Shown here piece by piece: positions 38,407-48,629 of a DNA stretch of 64,000 nt. Below the pieces are notes generated by a model. It searched no databases, had not been told where the DNA came from, and worked only from the letters and a program-made list of their open reading frames with translations. The position numbers and the translations under genes were made by a program. How positions within the stretch are numbered: the first letter of the stretch is position 1; each line of letters begins with the position of its first letter. The stretch spans positions 1-64,000 of the forward strand of contig JAHJSA010000055.1 in assembly GCA_018830645.1 (NCBI GenBank), read 5' to 3'. This DNA comes from Actinomycetota bacterium. Lineage in GTDB: Bacteria; Actinomycetota; Thermoleophilia; RBG-16-64-13.

Positions 38407-39671
38407 ACCTCGTGCGCCTGATCGTCGAACGCGAATACCGGGCGCGCGTGCGGAGCAAGGGCTGGATCATCGCCACGGTGTTCGGTCTCATCGCGATCGT
38501 GGGGCTGAACTTCGCGCCCACCATCGCCGACACGGTATTCGGCGGGCGACAGGTGCGCATCGCGGTGCTCGACGAGACCGCCGCCTCGATGAACGCCTCG
38601 TCCGGCTATCTCGAGCGACTGCGAGCCGATCTGGTGGAGACGCTCGCCAGCGGCGACCCGCGATACGTGGTGGAACGGGCCTCGGCGGACCGCGAGGGCA
38701 TGCTGGCCCAAGTCATGTCGGGGGCCGTCGACGGGTTCCTGCTCATCACGGAAGCTGGAAGCCAACAAGCTTTCAAGCTCACCACGCTCGATACGCTCGG
38801 CCTCGCCGAGCGCTCCCGGCTCACCTCGGCCCTCTCCGCCGCCCGCACCTTCCTCGACCTGGAGAAGAGAGGCATCGGCGGCGCCGAGGCGTTGGCGTTG
38901 TTCCGTCCGGTCGTGTTGGACACCGAGGTGGCCGGGAAGGGCCCCGACGACGGCGAGATCCCCGGCGAGTCATGGGCGCTCACCTACGTCCTCGTCCTCC
39001 TCTTCTACATCACCCTCGCCATCTACGGCACCTACGTAGCCATGGGAGTGATCGAGGAGAAGAGCACCAGGGTGGTGGAGATCATTATCTCCACGGTGAG
39101 GCCGTTCCAGCTGATGATCGGCAAAGTCTTCGGACTGGGCTTGGCGGCCCTCACCCAGTACGCCGTGTGGGTGGGAGCGGGGTTCGGACTCCTAGCCGCG
39201 CGCGGCGCGCTCTCGGGATTGGAGGTGGGGGCGGTGAGCCTGCGCTTCGCCGACATCGACCCCTGGCTGCTCGTGGCCTTCGCGGGGATGTTCGCCCTCG
39301 GCTTCTTCTCGTTTGCGGGCCTCTTCGCGGCCGGTGGTTCCCTGGTGAGCCGCACGGAGGACGCCGGGCAGATCACGGGACCGATCACCATGGTCCTGGT
39401 TGTGGTGCTGTTCCTGGCCGTCTACTCCATGGACAACCCCGAGTCCACGGGTGCCGTCGTGCTCAGCATGGTCCCCATGACGAGCCCTCTCATCATGTTC
39501 GTGCGCATCGCCATGGGCGACCCCCCAGCGTGGCAGATCGTTGTGTCATGCGTCGTGAGCCTCACCACCATCCTCGTCCTTGTGTGGATGGCGGCCAAGG
39601 TCTTCCGGGCCGGGATCCTGCTCTACGGTCGCAGGATGAGCGTGCGGGCGGTGGTCAAGGCGTTCAGGTAG
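38403..39671 (+). CDS. ABC-2 type permease (NatB-like)
   Basis: IVEREYRARVRSKGWIIATVFGLI, EEKSTRVVEIIISTVRPFQLMIGKVFGLGLAALTQY. Confidence 0.92.
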   Translation: MNLVRLIVEREYRARVRSKGWIIATVFGLIAIVGLNFAPTIADTVFGGRQVRIAVLDETAASMNASSGYLERLRADLVETLASGDPRYVVERASADREGMLAQVMSGAVDGFLLITEAGSQQAFKLTTLDTLGLAERSRLTSALSAARTFLDLEKRGIGGAEALALFRPVVLDTEVAGKGPDDGEIPGESWALTYVLVLLFYITLAIYGTYVAMGVIEEKSTRVVEIIISTVRPFQLMIGKVFGLGLAALTQYAVWVGAGFGLLAARGALSGLEVGAVSLRFADIDPWLLVAFAGMFALGFFSFAGLFAAGGSLVSRTEDAGQITGPITMVLVVVLFLAVYSMDNPESTGAVVLSMVPMTSPLIMFVRIAMGDPPAWQIVVSCVVSLTTILVLVWMAAKVFRAGILLYGRRMSVRAVVKAFR

Positions 39672-39759
39672 CGGGCGGACCACCGGGCGCTCCCACCACC
39701 GCGAGAAAGGCGGCGGCCGTGACCACGCGCACTCCGGGGATTCGCGAGGAGGCGGGGAT

Positions 39760-40395
39760 TCAGCCGCCCCTCTTCCGACTCATCAGATGCTTGAGACGCA
39801 GGCGCTCCTCGCGCTCACGCTCGTCGAGAGTACGTCTGATGGCGTCGAGTTGCGCCGAAAGGCCGGGAGCGACGCGCAACTCGAGCGTATTCACCTGCCG
39901 TGATGTCTGTGACACCGCCTCTCCCAGTCGGCGGAGCAGCATCTCGCGCGGGGCGGCATCGAGGAGAAGATCGGCCAGCAACTCGAACTCGCGCGCCGCT
40001 GCCGCCGCCGCCAAACCCGTCGAGCCGGGCGGCGCGCCACGGGCTCCGGGGGTGCGACCCAAAGGAGGGCGCGCCTCGATGTCGGAGACCGGGACGCCCC
40101 ACACCTGCCCGGGACGGATGTCGACGCGGAGATCGCGCCCCGGCCACCCGAGAGCCCGCAACCCCGTCTGCCCTTGGAGCGCCAGGGCCTCGACGAGCAC
40201 GGTGTACGCACGGGCGCTCCGTTCCTCGATTCGCGTCCGCGCATCGACGGCCGGTCGCGCCGTCCGGAACAACTCACTGACCAACGCCTCGCGCTTGCGC
40301 CGAAGCAGGTCGACCCCGCGCTCCACCTGGGCCAGACGTCTGCGGGCCCGGATCAAGTTCATGCGGGAGGCCGCCATCCGCTCGACGGCGCTCAT
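39760..40395 (-). CDS. atpD: V/A-type ATP synthase subunit D
   Basis: N-term MNLIRARRRLAQVERGVDLLRRKREALVSEL; coiled-coil; last gene of ATPase operon. Confidence 0.88.
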   Translation of the reverse strand: MSAVERMAASRMNLIRARRRLAQVERGVDLLRRKREALVSELFRTARPAVDARTRIEERSARAYTVLVEALALQGQTGLRALGWPGRDLRVDIRPGQVWGVPVSDIEARPPLGRTPGARGAPPGSTGLAAAAAAREFELLADLLLDAAPREMLLRRLGEAVSQTSRQVNTLELRVAPGLSAQLDAIRRTLDEREREERLRLKHLMSRKRGG

Positions 40396-41900
40396 GGCGA
40401 AGCCTCGGTTCCCTCGGCGGAGCGCGCGGCCTCATCGCGCCCGGCGCCATCTCTCCCCGTGGCGTCCCGCACCGTTGCGTCACCCACCGTGGCGTCCCGC
40501 ACCGTCGCGTCACCTCCGGCAGTGTCGCGCACCGCCCACGTGGCGTCGCTGATGCGCAGGAGATCCTCCCGGGGTAGGCGCTCCAGCAGTCGCCAGCCCA
40601 GTTCGAGGGTCGCCGCTATGTCCCGCCGAGCACGGCCTTGACCGATGAACTCCCTCTCGAAGCGATCGGCGAAATCCATCGCCCTGCGGTCGGGGTCGCC
40701 CAGTCCCGACTCTCCCACTACGGCGGCCATCATGCGCGCTTCACGGCCGCGCGCGTACACGGCATAGAGCTGGTTGGCCCATTCGCGGTGCTCCGGAGCG
40801 GTCTTGCCCGGCCCGATGCCGGCGTTCATCAAGCGGGAGAGTGACGGCAACACGTCCACGGGCGGGAAGACCCCCTTGCGATGGAGATCGCCGCTCAGCA
40901 CCAGCTGGCCCTCTGTGATGTATCCCGTTAGATCTGGGATGGGATGGGTTATGTCGTTGTCGGGCATGGTGACGATGGGGATCTGGGTGAGGGAGCCCTC
41001 GCGCCCCTGCACCACGCCCGCGCGTTCGAAGATGCCGGCGAGATCGGTATACATGTAGCCCGGGTATCCCCGGCGCCCGGGGATCTCCTCGCGGGCGGTG
41101 GCGATCTCCCTGAGGGCTTCGCAATAGTAGGTCATGTCGGCGATGACAACGAGCACGTGCATTCCCGCGTCGAAGGCCAAGAACTCCGCCTCGGCGAGCG
41201 CGACTCGGGGCGCCAGCAACCGTTCGATGGTCGGGTCGCGGGCTTCGCTCAGGTACACCACCCCCCACTCCGAGGCGCCGCTACCTTTGAAGCGGTCGAG
41301 GAAGAGCTGGGTCTCGCGGGCGGTGATGCCCACGCCCACGAAGATCACGGCGAAAGGCTCACCCCGGGGGGCGCGCGCCTTCTCGACGATCTCGGCCGCA
41401 AGTTGCAGGCCGGGGAGCCCGGGACCCGAGAACACCGGCAGCTTCTGCCCGCGCACGAGCGTGTTCATGCCGTCTATGGCCGACACGCCCGTCTCCACGA
41501 AGTCCCCCGGGCGCGTGCGGCGGGCCGGGTTCAACGGCTCTCCCCAGATGGGTCGCAGATCCTCTCCCACGGGCGCGGGAAGCCCGTCGAGCGGCGCGCC
41601 GGTCCCGCTGAGGATACGCCCAAGCAGCTCGCGGCCCACCACGACGCGCGCCGTGGTGCCGCTCATGACCACCTCGGTCTCCCCCGGTCGCAGGCCAAGA
41701 GTCTCTTCCAACACCTGGATGACCGTGACTTCCTCGCCGGCGTCGATGACCTGGCCGCGGCGGGTCTGTCCGACCGACCGCACCGAGACCCACTCGCCCA
41801 GCTTGGCCCGGCGGACGCCTGTGAGATAAAGGAGCGGCCCGGCGGCGGCGAAGACACCCCGATAGATACGAGGGAGTGGGTGCACATCGTGGTGGCTCAT
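40392..41900 (-). CDS. atpB: V/A-type ATP synthase subunit B
   Basis: YRGVFAAAGPLLYLTGV, MSGTTARVVVGRELLGRILSGTGAPLDG, GRRGYPGYMYTDLAGIFERAG. Confidence 0.95.
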   Translation of the reverse strand: MSHHDVHPLPRIYRGVFAAAGPLLYLTGVRRAKLGEWVSVRSVGQTRRGQVIDAGEEVTVIQVLEETLGLRPGETEVVMSGTTARVVVGRELLGRILSGTGAPLDGLPAPVGEDLRPIWGEPLNPARRTRPGDFVETGVSAIDGMNTLVRGQKLPVFSGPGLPGLQLAAEIVEKARAPRGEPFAVIFVGVGITARETQLFLDRFKGSGASEWGVVYLSEARDPTIERLLAPRVALAEAEFLAFDAGMHVLVVIADMTYYCEALREIATAREEIPGRRGYPGYMYTDLAGIFERAGVVQGREGSLTQIPIVTMPDNDITHPIPDLTGYITEGQLVLSGDLHRKGVFPPVDVLPSLSRLMNAGIGPGKTAPEHREWANQLYAVYARGREARMMAAVVGESGLGDPDRRAMDFADRFEREFIGQGRARRDIAATLELGWRLLERLPREDLLRISDATWAVRDTAGGDATVRDATVGDATVRDATGRDGAGRDEAARSAEGTEASP

Positions 41901-43912
41901 ACCTCTGCCTCCCCGTCCTCGGGGGTTGGGGATTCGGGCGCCAATGACTCGGGCGCCAATGACTCGGGCGTCGGTGATTCGGGCGTCGCTGCCTCCTCGA
42001 GCGCCGCTACCTCAGCTCCTTCGCCCTCTGGTTCCTTCGTCCCCAGGGCGGCGATCAGTCGCTCGACGTTCAGGGCGCGGGCCTCCACGTCGGCAGAGCC
42101 GCTGTTCCGCAGGGAGAACAAGGCGTGCCGAGCCGCGGCGATGTCCAGCTCCTCGTAGGCGGCCCCTTCCTCGAGCAGCCGCAAGATGGTGCGGTGGAGC
42201 GAAAGAGACAGAGCGGCCAACGCTTTCGTCTTCTCCAGGGGCGAGACCGCATCGTTGGGGTCGTAGGCGCTCTGGCCGAGCAGGGTCTCGCGCACCAGAG
42301 CCGCTACGTCGAGGACCACGCGGTCGGTATCCTGTAGGGCTTCTACGCCTACCAGCCCCGCGATGTCGCGCAGTTCGCGGTCGCGCTGCAGCAGTTCCAG
42401 CACGGCCGCGCGCAGCTCAGGCCAGTCGGCTCCGCAGCGCTCGACGAACCAAGGGGCCAGCGCATCCATGTAGAGCGAGTAGCTGACCTCCCAATCCACA
42501 GCCGGGAACTGGCGCTGGTGGGCAAGCCCGGCGTCCAACGCCCATAGCCCCCCGATGACGCGGAGGGCGGCCTGGGTCACCGGTTCGGAGAAGTCTCCCC
42601 CCGGCGGCGAGATGGCGCCGATGAAGGTGACCGCACCGGTTCTTTCGGGCCGTCCGGCAGCGATCACGCGGCCGGCCCTCTCGTAGAAGGCGCCCATGCG
42701 ATTGCCCAGGTAGGTGGGATACCCCTCCTCCCCGGGCATCTCCTGCAGGCGGGAACTCAGCTCGCGCAGAGCTTCCGCCCACCGGGAGAGGCTATCGGCC
42801 ATGAGCGCCACACCGTAGCCCATATCGCGGTAGTACTCGGCGTAGGTCATGCCCAGGTACACGGATGCTTCCCGGGCCGCCACCGGCATGTTCGAGGTGT
42901 TGACCACCAAGATGGTCCGGTCCATGATCGAGAGTCCCGTGCGGGGGTCGATCAGGCTGGGGAACTCGTTCAGCACCTCGGCCATCTCGTTTCCACGCTC
43001 CCCGCAGCCAACGTAGACCACGACGTCGGCGGCGGCATACTTCGCCAGGGTCTGCTCGATCACGGTCTTCCCTGTTCCGAAGCCACCCGGCACGGCCACG
43101 GTGCCTCCCTCGGCCACCGGGAACAGGAAGTCGAAGACGCGCTGTCCGGTGACGAAGGGCCGATCGGAAGGCAGCCGTCTACTCACGGGACGCGGTTGGC
43201 GTACGGGCCACGCGTGCCCGAGATAAAGAGGCGTACCGTCCTCGAGCACAGCCACGACCGCGTCGGCCGACACCTCCCCCTCGCTGATCTCCGCGATCCG
43301 ACCACCTACATCGGGCGGAATCAGGATCCGGTGGGTGAAGCCCGAGCGCTCCTCCACCTCGCCCAGCACGTCTCCGCCCTCTACCAAGTCGCCCGGAGCG
43401 ACTCCCGGTGAGAAGACCCACGAAGCGGAGGGATCGAGGGTGGGCGCGGTCAGCCCGGCTCGAAGGAAATCGCCTGATTCCTGCGCGAGCCTGCTAAGTG
43501 GACGGCCCACCCCGTCTACGATGGAGCCGAGCAGCCCCGGCCCCAAGGCCGCCGTCAACGCCGAGCCGGTGAGGGCCACGGGCTCGCCCGCGGCCAGACC
43601 CGAGGTGTCCTCGTATACCTGGATAGTGCCGACGTCGCCGTCGAGACGGATCACCTCTCCGAGGAGCCCCTGCTCCCCGACGCGGGCGAGCTCGTAGAGG
43701 GCGGCCTCACGCAGCGGGCGGGCCACGGCCAGGGAGCCCGTGATGCGGATAAGTCGGGCGGCGCAAGCGGCGGAGGTCGCGGGCGGCGGCGCAATCGAGG
43801 TCGCGGGCGGCGGCTCGGAGGGTGCCGATGCCTTAGTCGCCGCGGCGCCGCGCGCCGGGACCGCGTCTGCGGGAGAGGCGGCGTCCGCTGCAGTATCACG
43901 GTCGCGGCTCAC
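41897..43912 (-). CDS. atpA: V/A-type ATP synthase subunit A (catalytic)
   Basis: PGGFGTGKTVIEQTLAKYAAADVVVYVGCGERGNEMAEVLNEFP; N- and C-terminal low-complexity extensions. Confidence 0.95.
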   Translation of the reverse strand: MSRDRDTAADAASPADAVPARGAAATKASAPSEPPPATSIAPPPATSAACAARLIRITGSLAVARPLREAALYELARVGEQGLLGEVIRLDGDVGTIQVYEDTSGLAAGEPVALTGSALTAALGPGLLGSIVDGVGRPLSRLAQESGDFLRAGLTAPTLDPSASWVFSPGVAPGDLVEGGDVLGEVEERSGFTHRILIPPDVGGRIAEISEGEVSADAVVAVLEDGTPLYLGHAWPVRQPRPVSRRLPSDRPFVTGQRVFDFLFPVAEGGTVAVPGGFGTGKTVIEQTLAKYAAADVVVYVGCGERGNEMAEVLNEFPSLIDPRTGLSIMDRTILVVNTSNMPVAAREASVYLGMTYAEYYRDMGYGVALMADSLSRWAEALRELSSRLQEMPGEEGYPTYLGNRMGAFYERAGRVIAAGRPERTGAVTFIGAISPPGGDFSEPVTQAALRVIGGLWALDAGLAHQRQFPAVDWEVSYSLYMDALAPWFVERCGADWPELRAAVLELLQRDRELRDIAGLVGVEALQDTDRVVLDVAALVRETLLGQSAYDPNDAVSPLEKTKALAALSLSLHRTILRLLEEGAAYEELDIAAARHALFSLRNSGSADVEARALNVERLIAALGTKEPEGEGAEVAALEEAATPESPTPESLAPESLAPESPTPEDGEAEV

Positions 43913-44268
43913 CGCAACCTCACCCGGTAGCCGATGGCCTGACGCAACATCTCCACGATGTACTCCTCCGGCCCGGTGAGACCCCCCTTCCGGCCGGGCC
44001 CAGGAAATGGCACCACCATCGGCAGAACCCGACGGCCGAGATCGCGGATGAGATCCTCACCGAGCCCCTCGTACAGGTAGTCTTCCATGAGGACGACCCC
44101 CACCTTCGACTGCTCCATAAGAACGCCCAGACGAAGGGCGCCTTCTTCCTCTCCGGCCACTTCGATGACGTCGAGGCCGGCGAGCAAGAAGCCGGTCGAA
44201 GCTTCCGCCCCACAGACGACCCGCACCTCATAGCTGCCCACCTCACGGATGTGGCCCCGAGCCGTCAA
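43909..44268 (-). CDS. atpF: V/A-type ATP synthase subunit F
   Basis: TGFLLAGLDVIEVAGEEE...VGVVLMEDYLYEGL...RRVLPMVVPFPG. Confidence 0.85.
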   Translation of the reverse strand: MTARGHIREVGSYEVRVVCGAEASTGFLLAGLDVIEVAGEEEGALRLGVLMEQSKVGVVLMEDYLYEGLGEDLIRDLGRRVLPMVVPFPGPGRKGGLTGPEEYIVEMLRQAIGYRVRLR

Positions 44269-45275
44269 CGAGTGCCCCCCATCGAGGCCGAGGGGCTTCT
44301 TCGCGTGGCGGCCCGCCAGATGGAACGTCCGATCCTGACGACTTCCAGGCGTTGCTGTAGGGCGAACGCCGCGACGGGCGCCGGTCCAAGGGGGTCGCGC
44401 CGGGCCGCGGCATGCCGTTCCGCCGCGTGTGCCGCCAACAGAGCCTCTTCCAGCCCTGTCCAGTCCTCATCGAGATTGGCGAGTACGGCCTGATAGGGAG
44501 TGCCGTGGAACTCGGCGGCGGCCGCGGGGGCGGCCGCGGCCGCCTCGCCCGCCGCGATCCGCCCGAAAGCACGCCTGTCGAGCAGCTCACCGCCTTCCAG
44601 GAAGTGCTCGTCCGCCCGGCTTTCGCCTCCGTGCAGAGCGAGAGTCAACGCCGTCAACGCGTTGTCCAGATCCAGTGTGCGGCACACGTGGGCCTTCAGC
44701 GCGTCGCCGGCGCCCTTGACGCCCGCGACTGCACGCGCCGCCCAGGCCCGATTCAGAGCCAGCTCAAGCTGCAGGATGTCGGGGCGCACCCCGCGCGCCG
44801 CCCCTAGGATCGCGTGGCCGAACGGGTGGCTCCAGCTCGACAGCATCGCGCCGATGGCCCCCGGACTCGCCTGCCGTGCAAGCTCCTCGAGAGCCCGTTC
44901 CGGCAGCCGGGGAGTGGGTAGGAGCCCGGACAATCGGGAGGCCGCCGGCACGCCCTGCACCGCTCCCCGTATGAGCACCCGCAGGCCGCGCCGCTCTTCG
45001 TCCTCGAAGATCACAGCCAGCATCGGCGCCCGCGGACCACTCCACCGGGCCAGCAAGGCAAGGCGCCGGGCCGCCTCGCGGCGCACCGCCAACTCGAGAG
45101 CCGCCGGCCCCTCGGAGGCCCCTCCGGAGGGCAGGACGAACCCCGCCTCCTCCAAGCCGGAGGCCACGGCGGCGAGGTCGGCGGCGGCGGCGAGCCTCTC
45201 CAGCTGTGACCTGTCGAGCAGGCGGCCTGCCAACCCAGCAGCCCTGCTGTCGAGGTCTTCCCAGCCGGGCTTCAC
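44265..45275 (-). CDS. atpC: V/A-type ATP synthase subunit C (V-type AC39-like)
   Basis: Position in operon; DILQLELALNRAWAARAV..., Ala/Leu-rich helical protein. Confidence 0.75.
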   Translation of the reverse strand: MKPGWEDLDSRAAGLAGRLLDRSQLERLAAAADLAAVASGLEEAGFVLPSGGASEGPAALELAVRREAARRLALLARWSGPRAPMLAVIFEDEERRGLRVLIRGAVQGVPAASRLSGLLPTPRLPERALEELARQASPGAIGAMLSSWSHPFGHAILGAARGVRPDILQLELALNRAWAARAVAGVKGAGDALKAHVCRTLDLDNALTALTLALHGGESRADEHFLEGGELLDRRAFGRIAAGEAAAAAPAAAAEFHGTPYQAVLANLDEDWTGLEEALLAAHAAERHAAARRDPLGPAPVAAFALQQRLEVVRIGRSIWRAATRRSPSASMGGTR

Positions 45276-45856
45276 CGGGCCCCCTTTTCCACCAGGTCCG
45301 CGATGCGCATGGCCAGCTCAGGCCACGCGGCCGTCAGGCGCGCTTCCAGAGTACCGTCGACACGGATGGAATCGTCGGCCGATACGAGAATGAAGCCGGT
45401 GCCCGTGTCCAGCCCCGGCCGCACCTCGAGGTCGGCGCGCCCGTGCGACCCATCTCGCATCACCCGGGCGATCTCCGGGGAACAGAGAACCACTCCACCC
45501 TCCGGAACAAAGCCGAGCGCCCACTCGAGCGCATCCGGCAGCGCCACAGAGTACCTGGGATCGACGAGAGCCGGCGGCAGACGTGTGCGGACCGCTTCCA
45601 GCACACGCTCGAGCATCCCATCCCGCGCCGCGAGAACCCGGTGCCGCCCCTCCAGCCGAGCCGCACTCAAACACAGCTCGGTCTCGCCGCGCAGCCGCTC
45701 CTGCAGGCGGGCTCGCTCGCTTGCGCGCCTGCCATCCAAACGAGCCCGAATCTCCTCGCCCAGCCGGGCGACCTCCGCTTCCGCCTCCTCCCGGATGCGT
45801 CGAATCTCGTCCTCCCCTCCCCGCTCCAGGGCGGCCATCAACTGGGCGAGGGCCAC
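45272..45856 (-). CDS. atpE: V/A-type ATP synthase subunit E
   Basis: Helical stalk N-term (IRRIREEAEAEVARLGEEIRARLDGRRASERARL) and E-subunit C-term (ADLEVRPGLDTGTGFILVSADDSIRVDGTLEARL). Confidence 0.85.
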   Translation of the reverse strand: MALAQLMAALERGGEDEIRRIREEAEAEVARLGEEIRARLDGRRASERARLQERLRGETELCLSAARLEGRHRVLAARDGMLERVLEAVRTRLPPALVDPRYSVALPDALEWALGFVPEGGVVLCSPEIARVMRDGSHGRADLEVRPGLDTGTGFILVSADDSIRVDGTLEARLTAAWPELAMRIADLVEKGAR

Positions 45857-45873
45857 GGCCCCTTCTCCTCTCG

Positions 45874-46092
45874 CTACCCGACGCGCGTCAGGATCAGGAC
45901 GGCCACCACGAAACCCAGGATGAGCATGGTCTCGGGAATAGCCAGCATGATGATCACCGTGGAGGTAAGCTCCGGCCTCTCGGCGATGGTGGCGGCTCCG
46001 GCCGCTCCGATCTTCGACTGCGCCCAACCCGTTGCCAGCGCCGTCAACCCAACGGCAAGCGCCGCTCCCAGTGTCACGGCCAACAACTCCAT
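45874..46092 (-). CDS. atpK: V/A-type ATP synthase subunit K (proteolipid, single hairpin)
   Basis: 72 aa, two TM; ATGWAQSKIGAAGAATIAERPEL loop and AIPETMLILGFVVAVLIL carboxylate helix; internal ATG of ORF 45874..47133. Confidence 0.88.
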   Translation of the reverse strand: MELLAVTLGAALAVGLTALATGWAQSKIGAAGAATIAERPELTSTVIIMLAIPETMLILGFVVAVLILTRVG

Positions 46093-46115
46093 GATCCCTC
46101 CTCCTCGTCTCGATG

Positions 46116-48020
46116 CTACGTCCATCCGGCCCCCGGGTCCCAGTGGCCGAACGGCCGGTACGGCATTCCTCCGGGGCGATAGAACTTCCCGAAGAACTCC
46201 ACGTAATGGAGGCGCAGTGAATGGATGGTGGGGCTGAACACCCCGAGGACGAAGTTGACCAGGTGGAAGAGAACCGCCACAAACACTCCGAGCACCGGCA
46301 CACTGACGGCGCTCCCGAGATCGTTCGCGACGACCGCGAGCATCATCGATGCGGTGCCGATGGCCATGAGGCGCGAATAGGAGAGGATGTTCCCGAAGGC
46401 GGAGAGCAGCTCGACGAACGCCAAGACCCCCTCGACGGCCACGAGCGCCACCAGCGCGACCACCAATGCGCCCGCAGCGGGGAGCAGGGCGATCTCCGGA
46501 AGATATCCGACCACCACACCCAGGGCGACCACCCCCGCCACGACGATGCCCGCGGTCAAGGCCCGCCCGGCCGCCTCCCGAGGATGGCGGCGCGTGGTGA
46601 AGACTCCCAGGGCGAGTCCCAGCAGTATGTGAACGAAGCCAAACGCCACCGCCAGCAACAACAGGCTCTCGAGCGCCTCCTCCCGATCGAAGACCACGGC
46701 GTGGATCCCGAGATGCTCGCGCCCCAGATTGCCGAATGCTTCGCCGAAGGCCACCCCGAAGGCCAGGCTCCAGAAGGCGCATGTACCGGCCACCGCCGCG
46801 ACCGAGCGCAGTAGCGAGCCCGGGGTCGAGCGCCGCGCCAGCAGCAGCGCCAACGCCGCCAGAACAAGCGCGTAACCCACGTCCCCCAACATGAACCCGA
46901 AGAACAGCGGGAAGAACCCGGCCACCAACGGTGTTGGATCCACGGTCCCGTAGCTCGGCAGCGGCAGCAGTCGGACGATGATCTCGAAGGGTCTCAGGAA
47001 CCCAGGGTTGCGCAAGGCCACGGGCACGTCCTCGCCCCGGGGATGGTCGTCGATGACTTCCAGAGCCGTTTCCCCACCTAGGGAGGTAGCCAACGATTCG
47101 GCGAGCCGATCGCTCTCGGCGACGGGCACCCACCCCTCGATCACGAACACCCGTTGCGTCGCTCCCAGAAGCGGCATCGCCCCCAGTGTTCGCAAACGGT
47201 CGTGCAGCCCTCGGCGCGCGTTGCAGAGTTCGTGCCTGTGCAGCGCTGTCAGCCGCTCCAACTCCTCTTCCCGCTCCCGCAGCTCCTGGGGAATGGACTC
47301 CAGCCGGTCCATCATGCGCGGCAGAGCCTGTGCCAGCGAACGGGCCTCGTAGCCCGAGGGCACAGGTATCTCGTGGACTCCGGCGGCGGCCAACAGACTC
47401 TCCACACGTAAGGCGTCAGCCTCCGGCACCAGCATGAGAAGAGCGATGTCCCCACCAGGCAGGCGACGGGTCTCCAGGGCGAACCCCTCCCCCAACACAA
47501 GTACCAGCGCGGTCTTGAGTCCGGCCACCGCCGATTCCTCCTGGGCCGGCAGGATCACGTGGTAGGCGGCGATGTGGGGCCAAGCCCGTTCGCTGCGGAG
47601 TATCACCCCGAACGTCGAGAGGAAGGGCCCGTACTTGGAAAGCAGGGCGTGCTCCTCGGCCAAGGCCGCCATCTCTCCCCGCAGGCCCAGGACCTCGGGC
47701 CGCAAGCCACTCACGAGACGGGCCCACCGGGTGAGGTCGCGACGGGCGGGGAGCCCGCCGGGGTGCCCTGCCCGCGACGCCTCTCCTACGCCCGCTCCCG
47801 TGGTCGGCAACGCCTCGAGCAAGGCCTCAACATCGACCAGGAGCCGGCGCAGATGACCACTCTCCCGCTCCTGCCAGGTGCTGAGACGCAGTGGCAGCAG
47901 GCGACCGTCCAAGCCGGGGACGGTCAGATGAACAACCCCCGTGTCCTGCAGCACGCACAGCGCCTCAGGGTACTGCTCACGGGGACCGAGGACCCTCACC
48001 TTGTTCATCCGGAGGATCAT
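46116..48020 (-). CDS. atpI: V/A-type ATP synthase subunit I
   Basis: 634 aa; soluble N-half then ~7-8 TM; GFFPLFFGFMLGDVGYALVLAAL, LSYSRLMAIG. Confidence 0.93.
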   Translation of the reverse strand: MILRMNKVRVLGPREQYPEALCVLQDTGVVHLTVPGLDGRLLPLRLSTWQERESGHLRRLLVDVEALLEALPTTGAGVGEASRAGHPGGLPARRDLTRWARLVSGLRPEVLGLRGEMAALAEEHALLSKYGPFLSTFGVILRSERAWPHIAAYHVILPAQEESAVAGLKTALVLVLGEGFALETRRLPGGDIALLMLVPEADALRVESLLAAAGVHEIPVPSGYEARSLAQALPRMMDRLESIPQELREREEELERLTALHRHELCNARRGLHDRLRTLGAMPLLGATQRVFVIEGWVPVAESDRLAESLATSLGGETALEVIDDHPRGEDVPVALRNPGFLRPFEIIVRLLPLPSYGTVDPTPLVAGFFPLFFGFMLGDVGYALVLAALALLLARRSTPGSLLRSVAAVAGTCAFWSLAFGVAFGEAFGNLGREHLGIHAVVFDREEALESLLLLAVAFGFVHILLGLALGVFTTRRHPREAAGRALTAGIVVAGVVALGVVVGYLPEIALLPAAGALVVALVALVAVEGVLAFVELLSAFGNILSYSRLMAIGTASMMLAVVANDLGSAVSVPVLGVFVAVLFHLVNFVLGVFSPTIHSLRLHYVEFFGKFYRPGGMPYRPFGHWDPGAGWT

Positions 48021-48451
48021 GCCGGACCGGCCCGGTCGGGCTCCCGACCTTCCAGAAGCCGATCGATCACCATGTCGGCAAGCTCATCCACGAAGGAGCC
48101 GTCGATGGAATCGAAGCGGGCTGCCGCCGCGGCACTCTGGGCGCGGATCTTGGCCAGAGCCGACTCACACTCCGAGGCAGCCCGTTCTTCGGACTCGCGG
48201 AGTAGAAGGGCGAAGTCGGCGTCGAACTCGGCGTCGGCCCGCCGCCCCTTGTCCTCGGCGGAGGCGATGGCGCGGGCGGCGTCCGCCCTCGCTTCCGCCA
48301 ACCTGACTTCGAGCCGCGCTTCGACTTCCATGAGGCACGAGAGGCCGTCTTTGGACGAGGTAATCCCGCCGGGCTCAACGTGTCCAGCCAGGATTCCGTC
48401 ACCTGTGGCCGTCGGCGCGTCTTCCCGCGCGCGATCCATCGCGCTCACCAT
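48017..48451 (-). CDS. V/A-type ATP synthase peripheral stalk subunit (G/H-like)
   Basis: Ala/Glu/Arg-rich helical protein, first gene of operon, 4-bp overlap with subunit I. Confidence 0.65.
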   Translation of the reverse strand: MVSAMDRAREDAPTATGDGILAGHVEPGGITSSKDGLSCLMEVEARLEVRLAEARADAARAIASAEDKGRRADAEFDADFALLLRESEERAASECESALAKIRAQSAAAAARFDSIDGSFVDELADMVIDRLLEGREPDRAGPA

Positions 48452-48629
48452 CCCTGCCGCCCACCACCGGCCCGTCGGTATGGGCCCCCGATCACCGAGT
48501 TCAGACGCCGGAGGGCACCAGGTCGACATACCTGCGCTTTAGGACTACCCCCCGGTTCGGAGGACGAAACGAGTATGGAGACGCCGCGCCGCCCGCGTCA
48601 TCTCCTCCCGCGTCATCGTTGGCGGCATC

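Noticed and set aside
37898-40552. 884-aa + strand ORF overlapping the NatA/NatB genes and atpD
   Set aside because: Low-complexity Arg/Pro/Ser/Ala-rich translation in a high-GC alternate frame of well-supported genes; an artefact of few stop codons.
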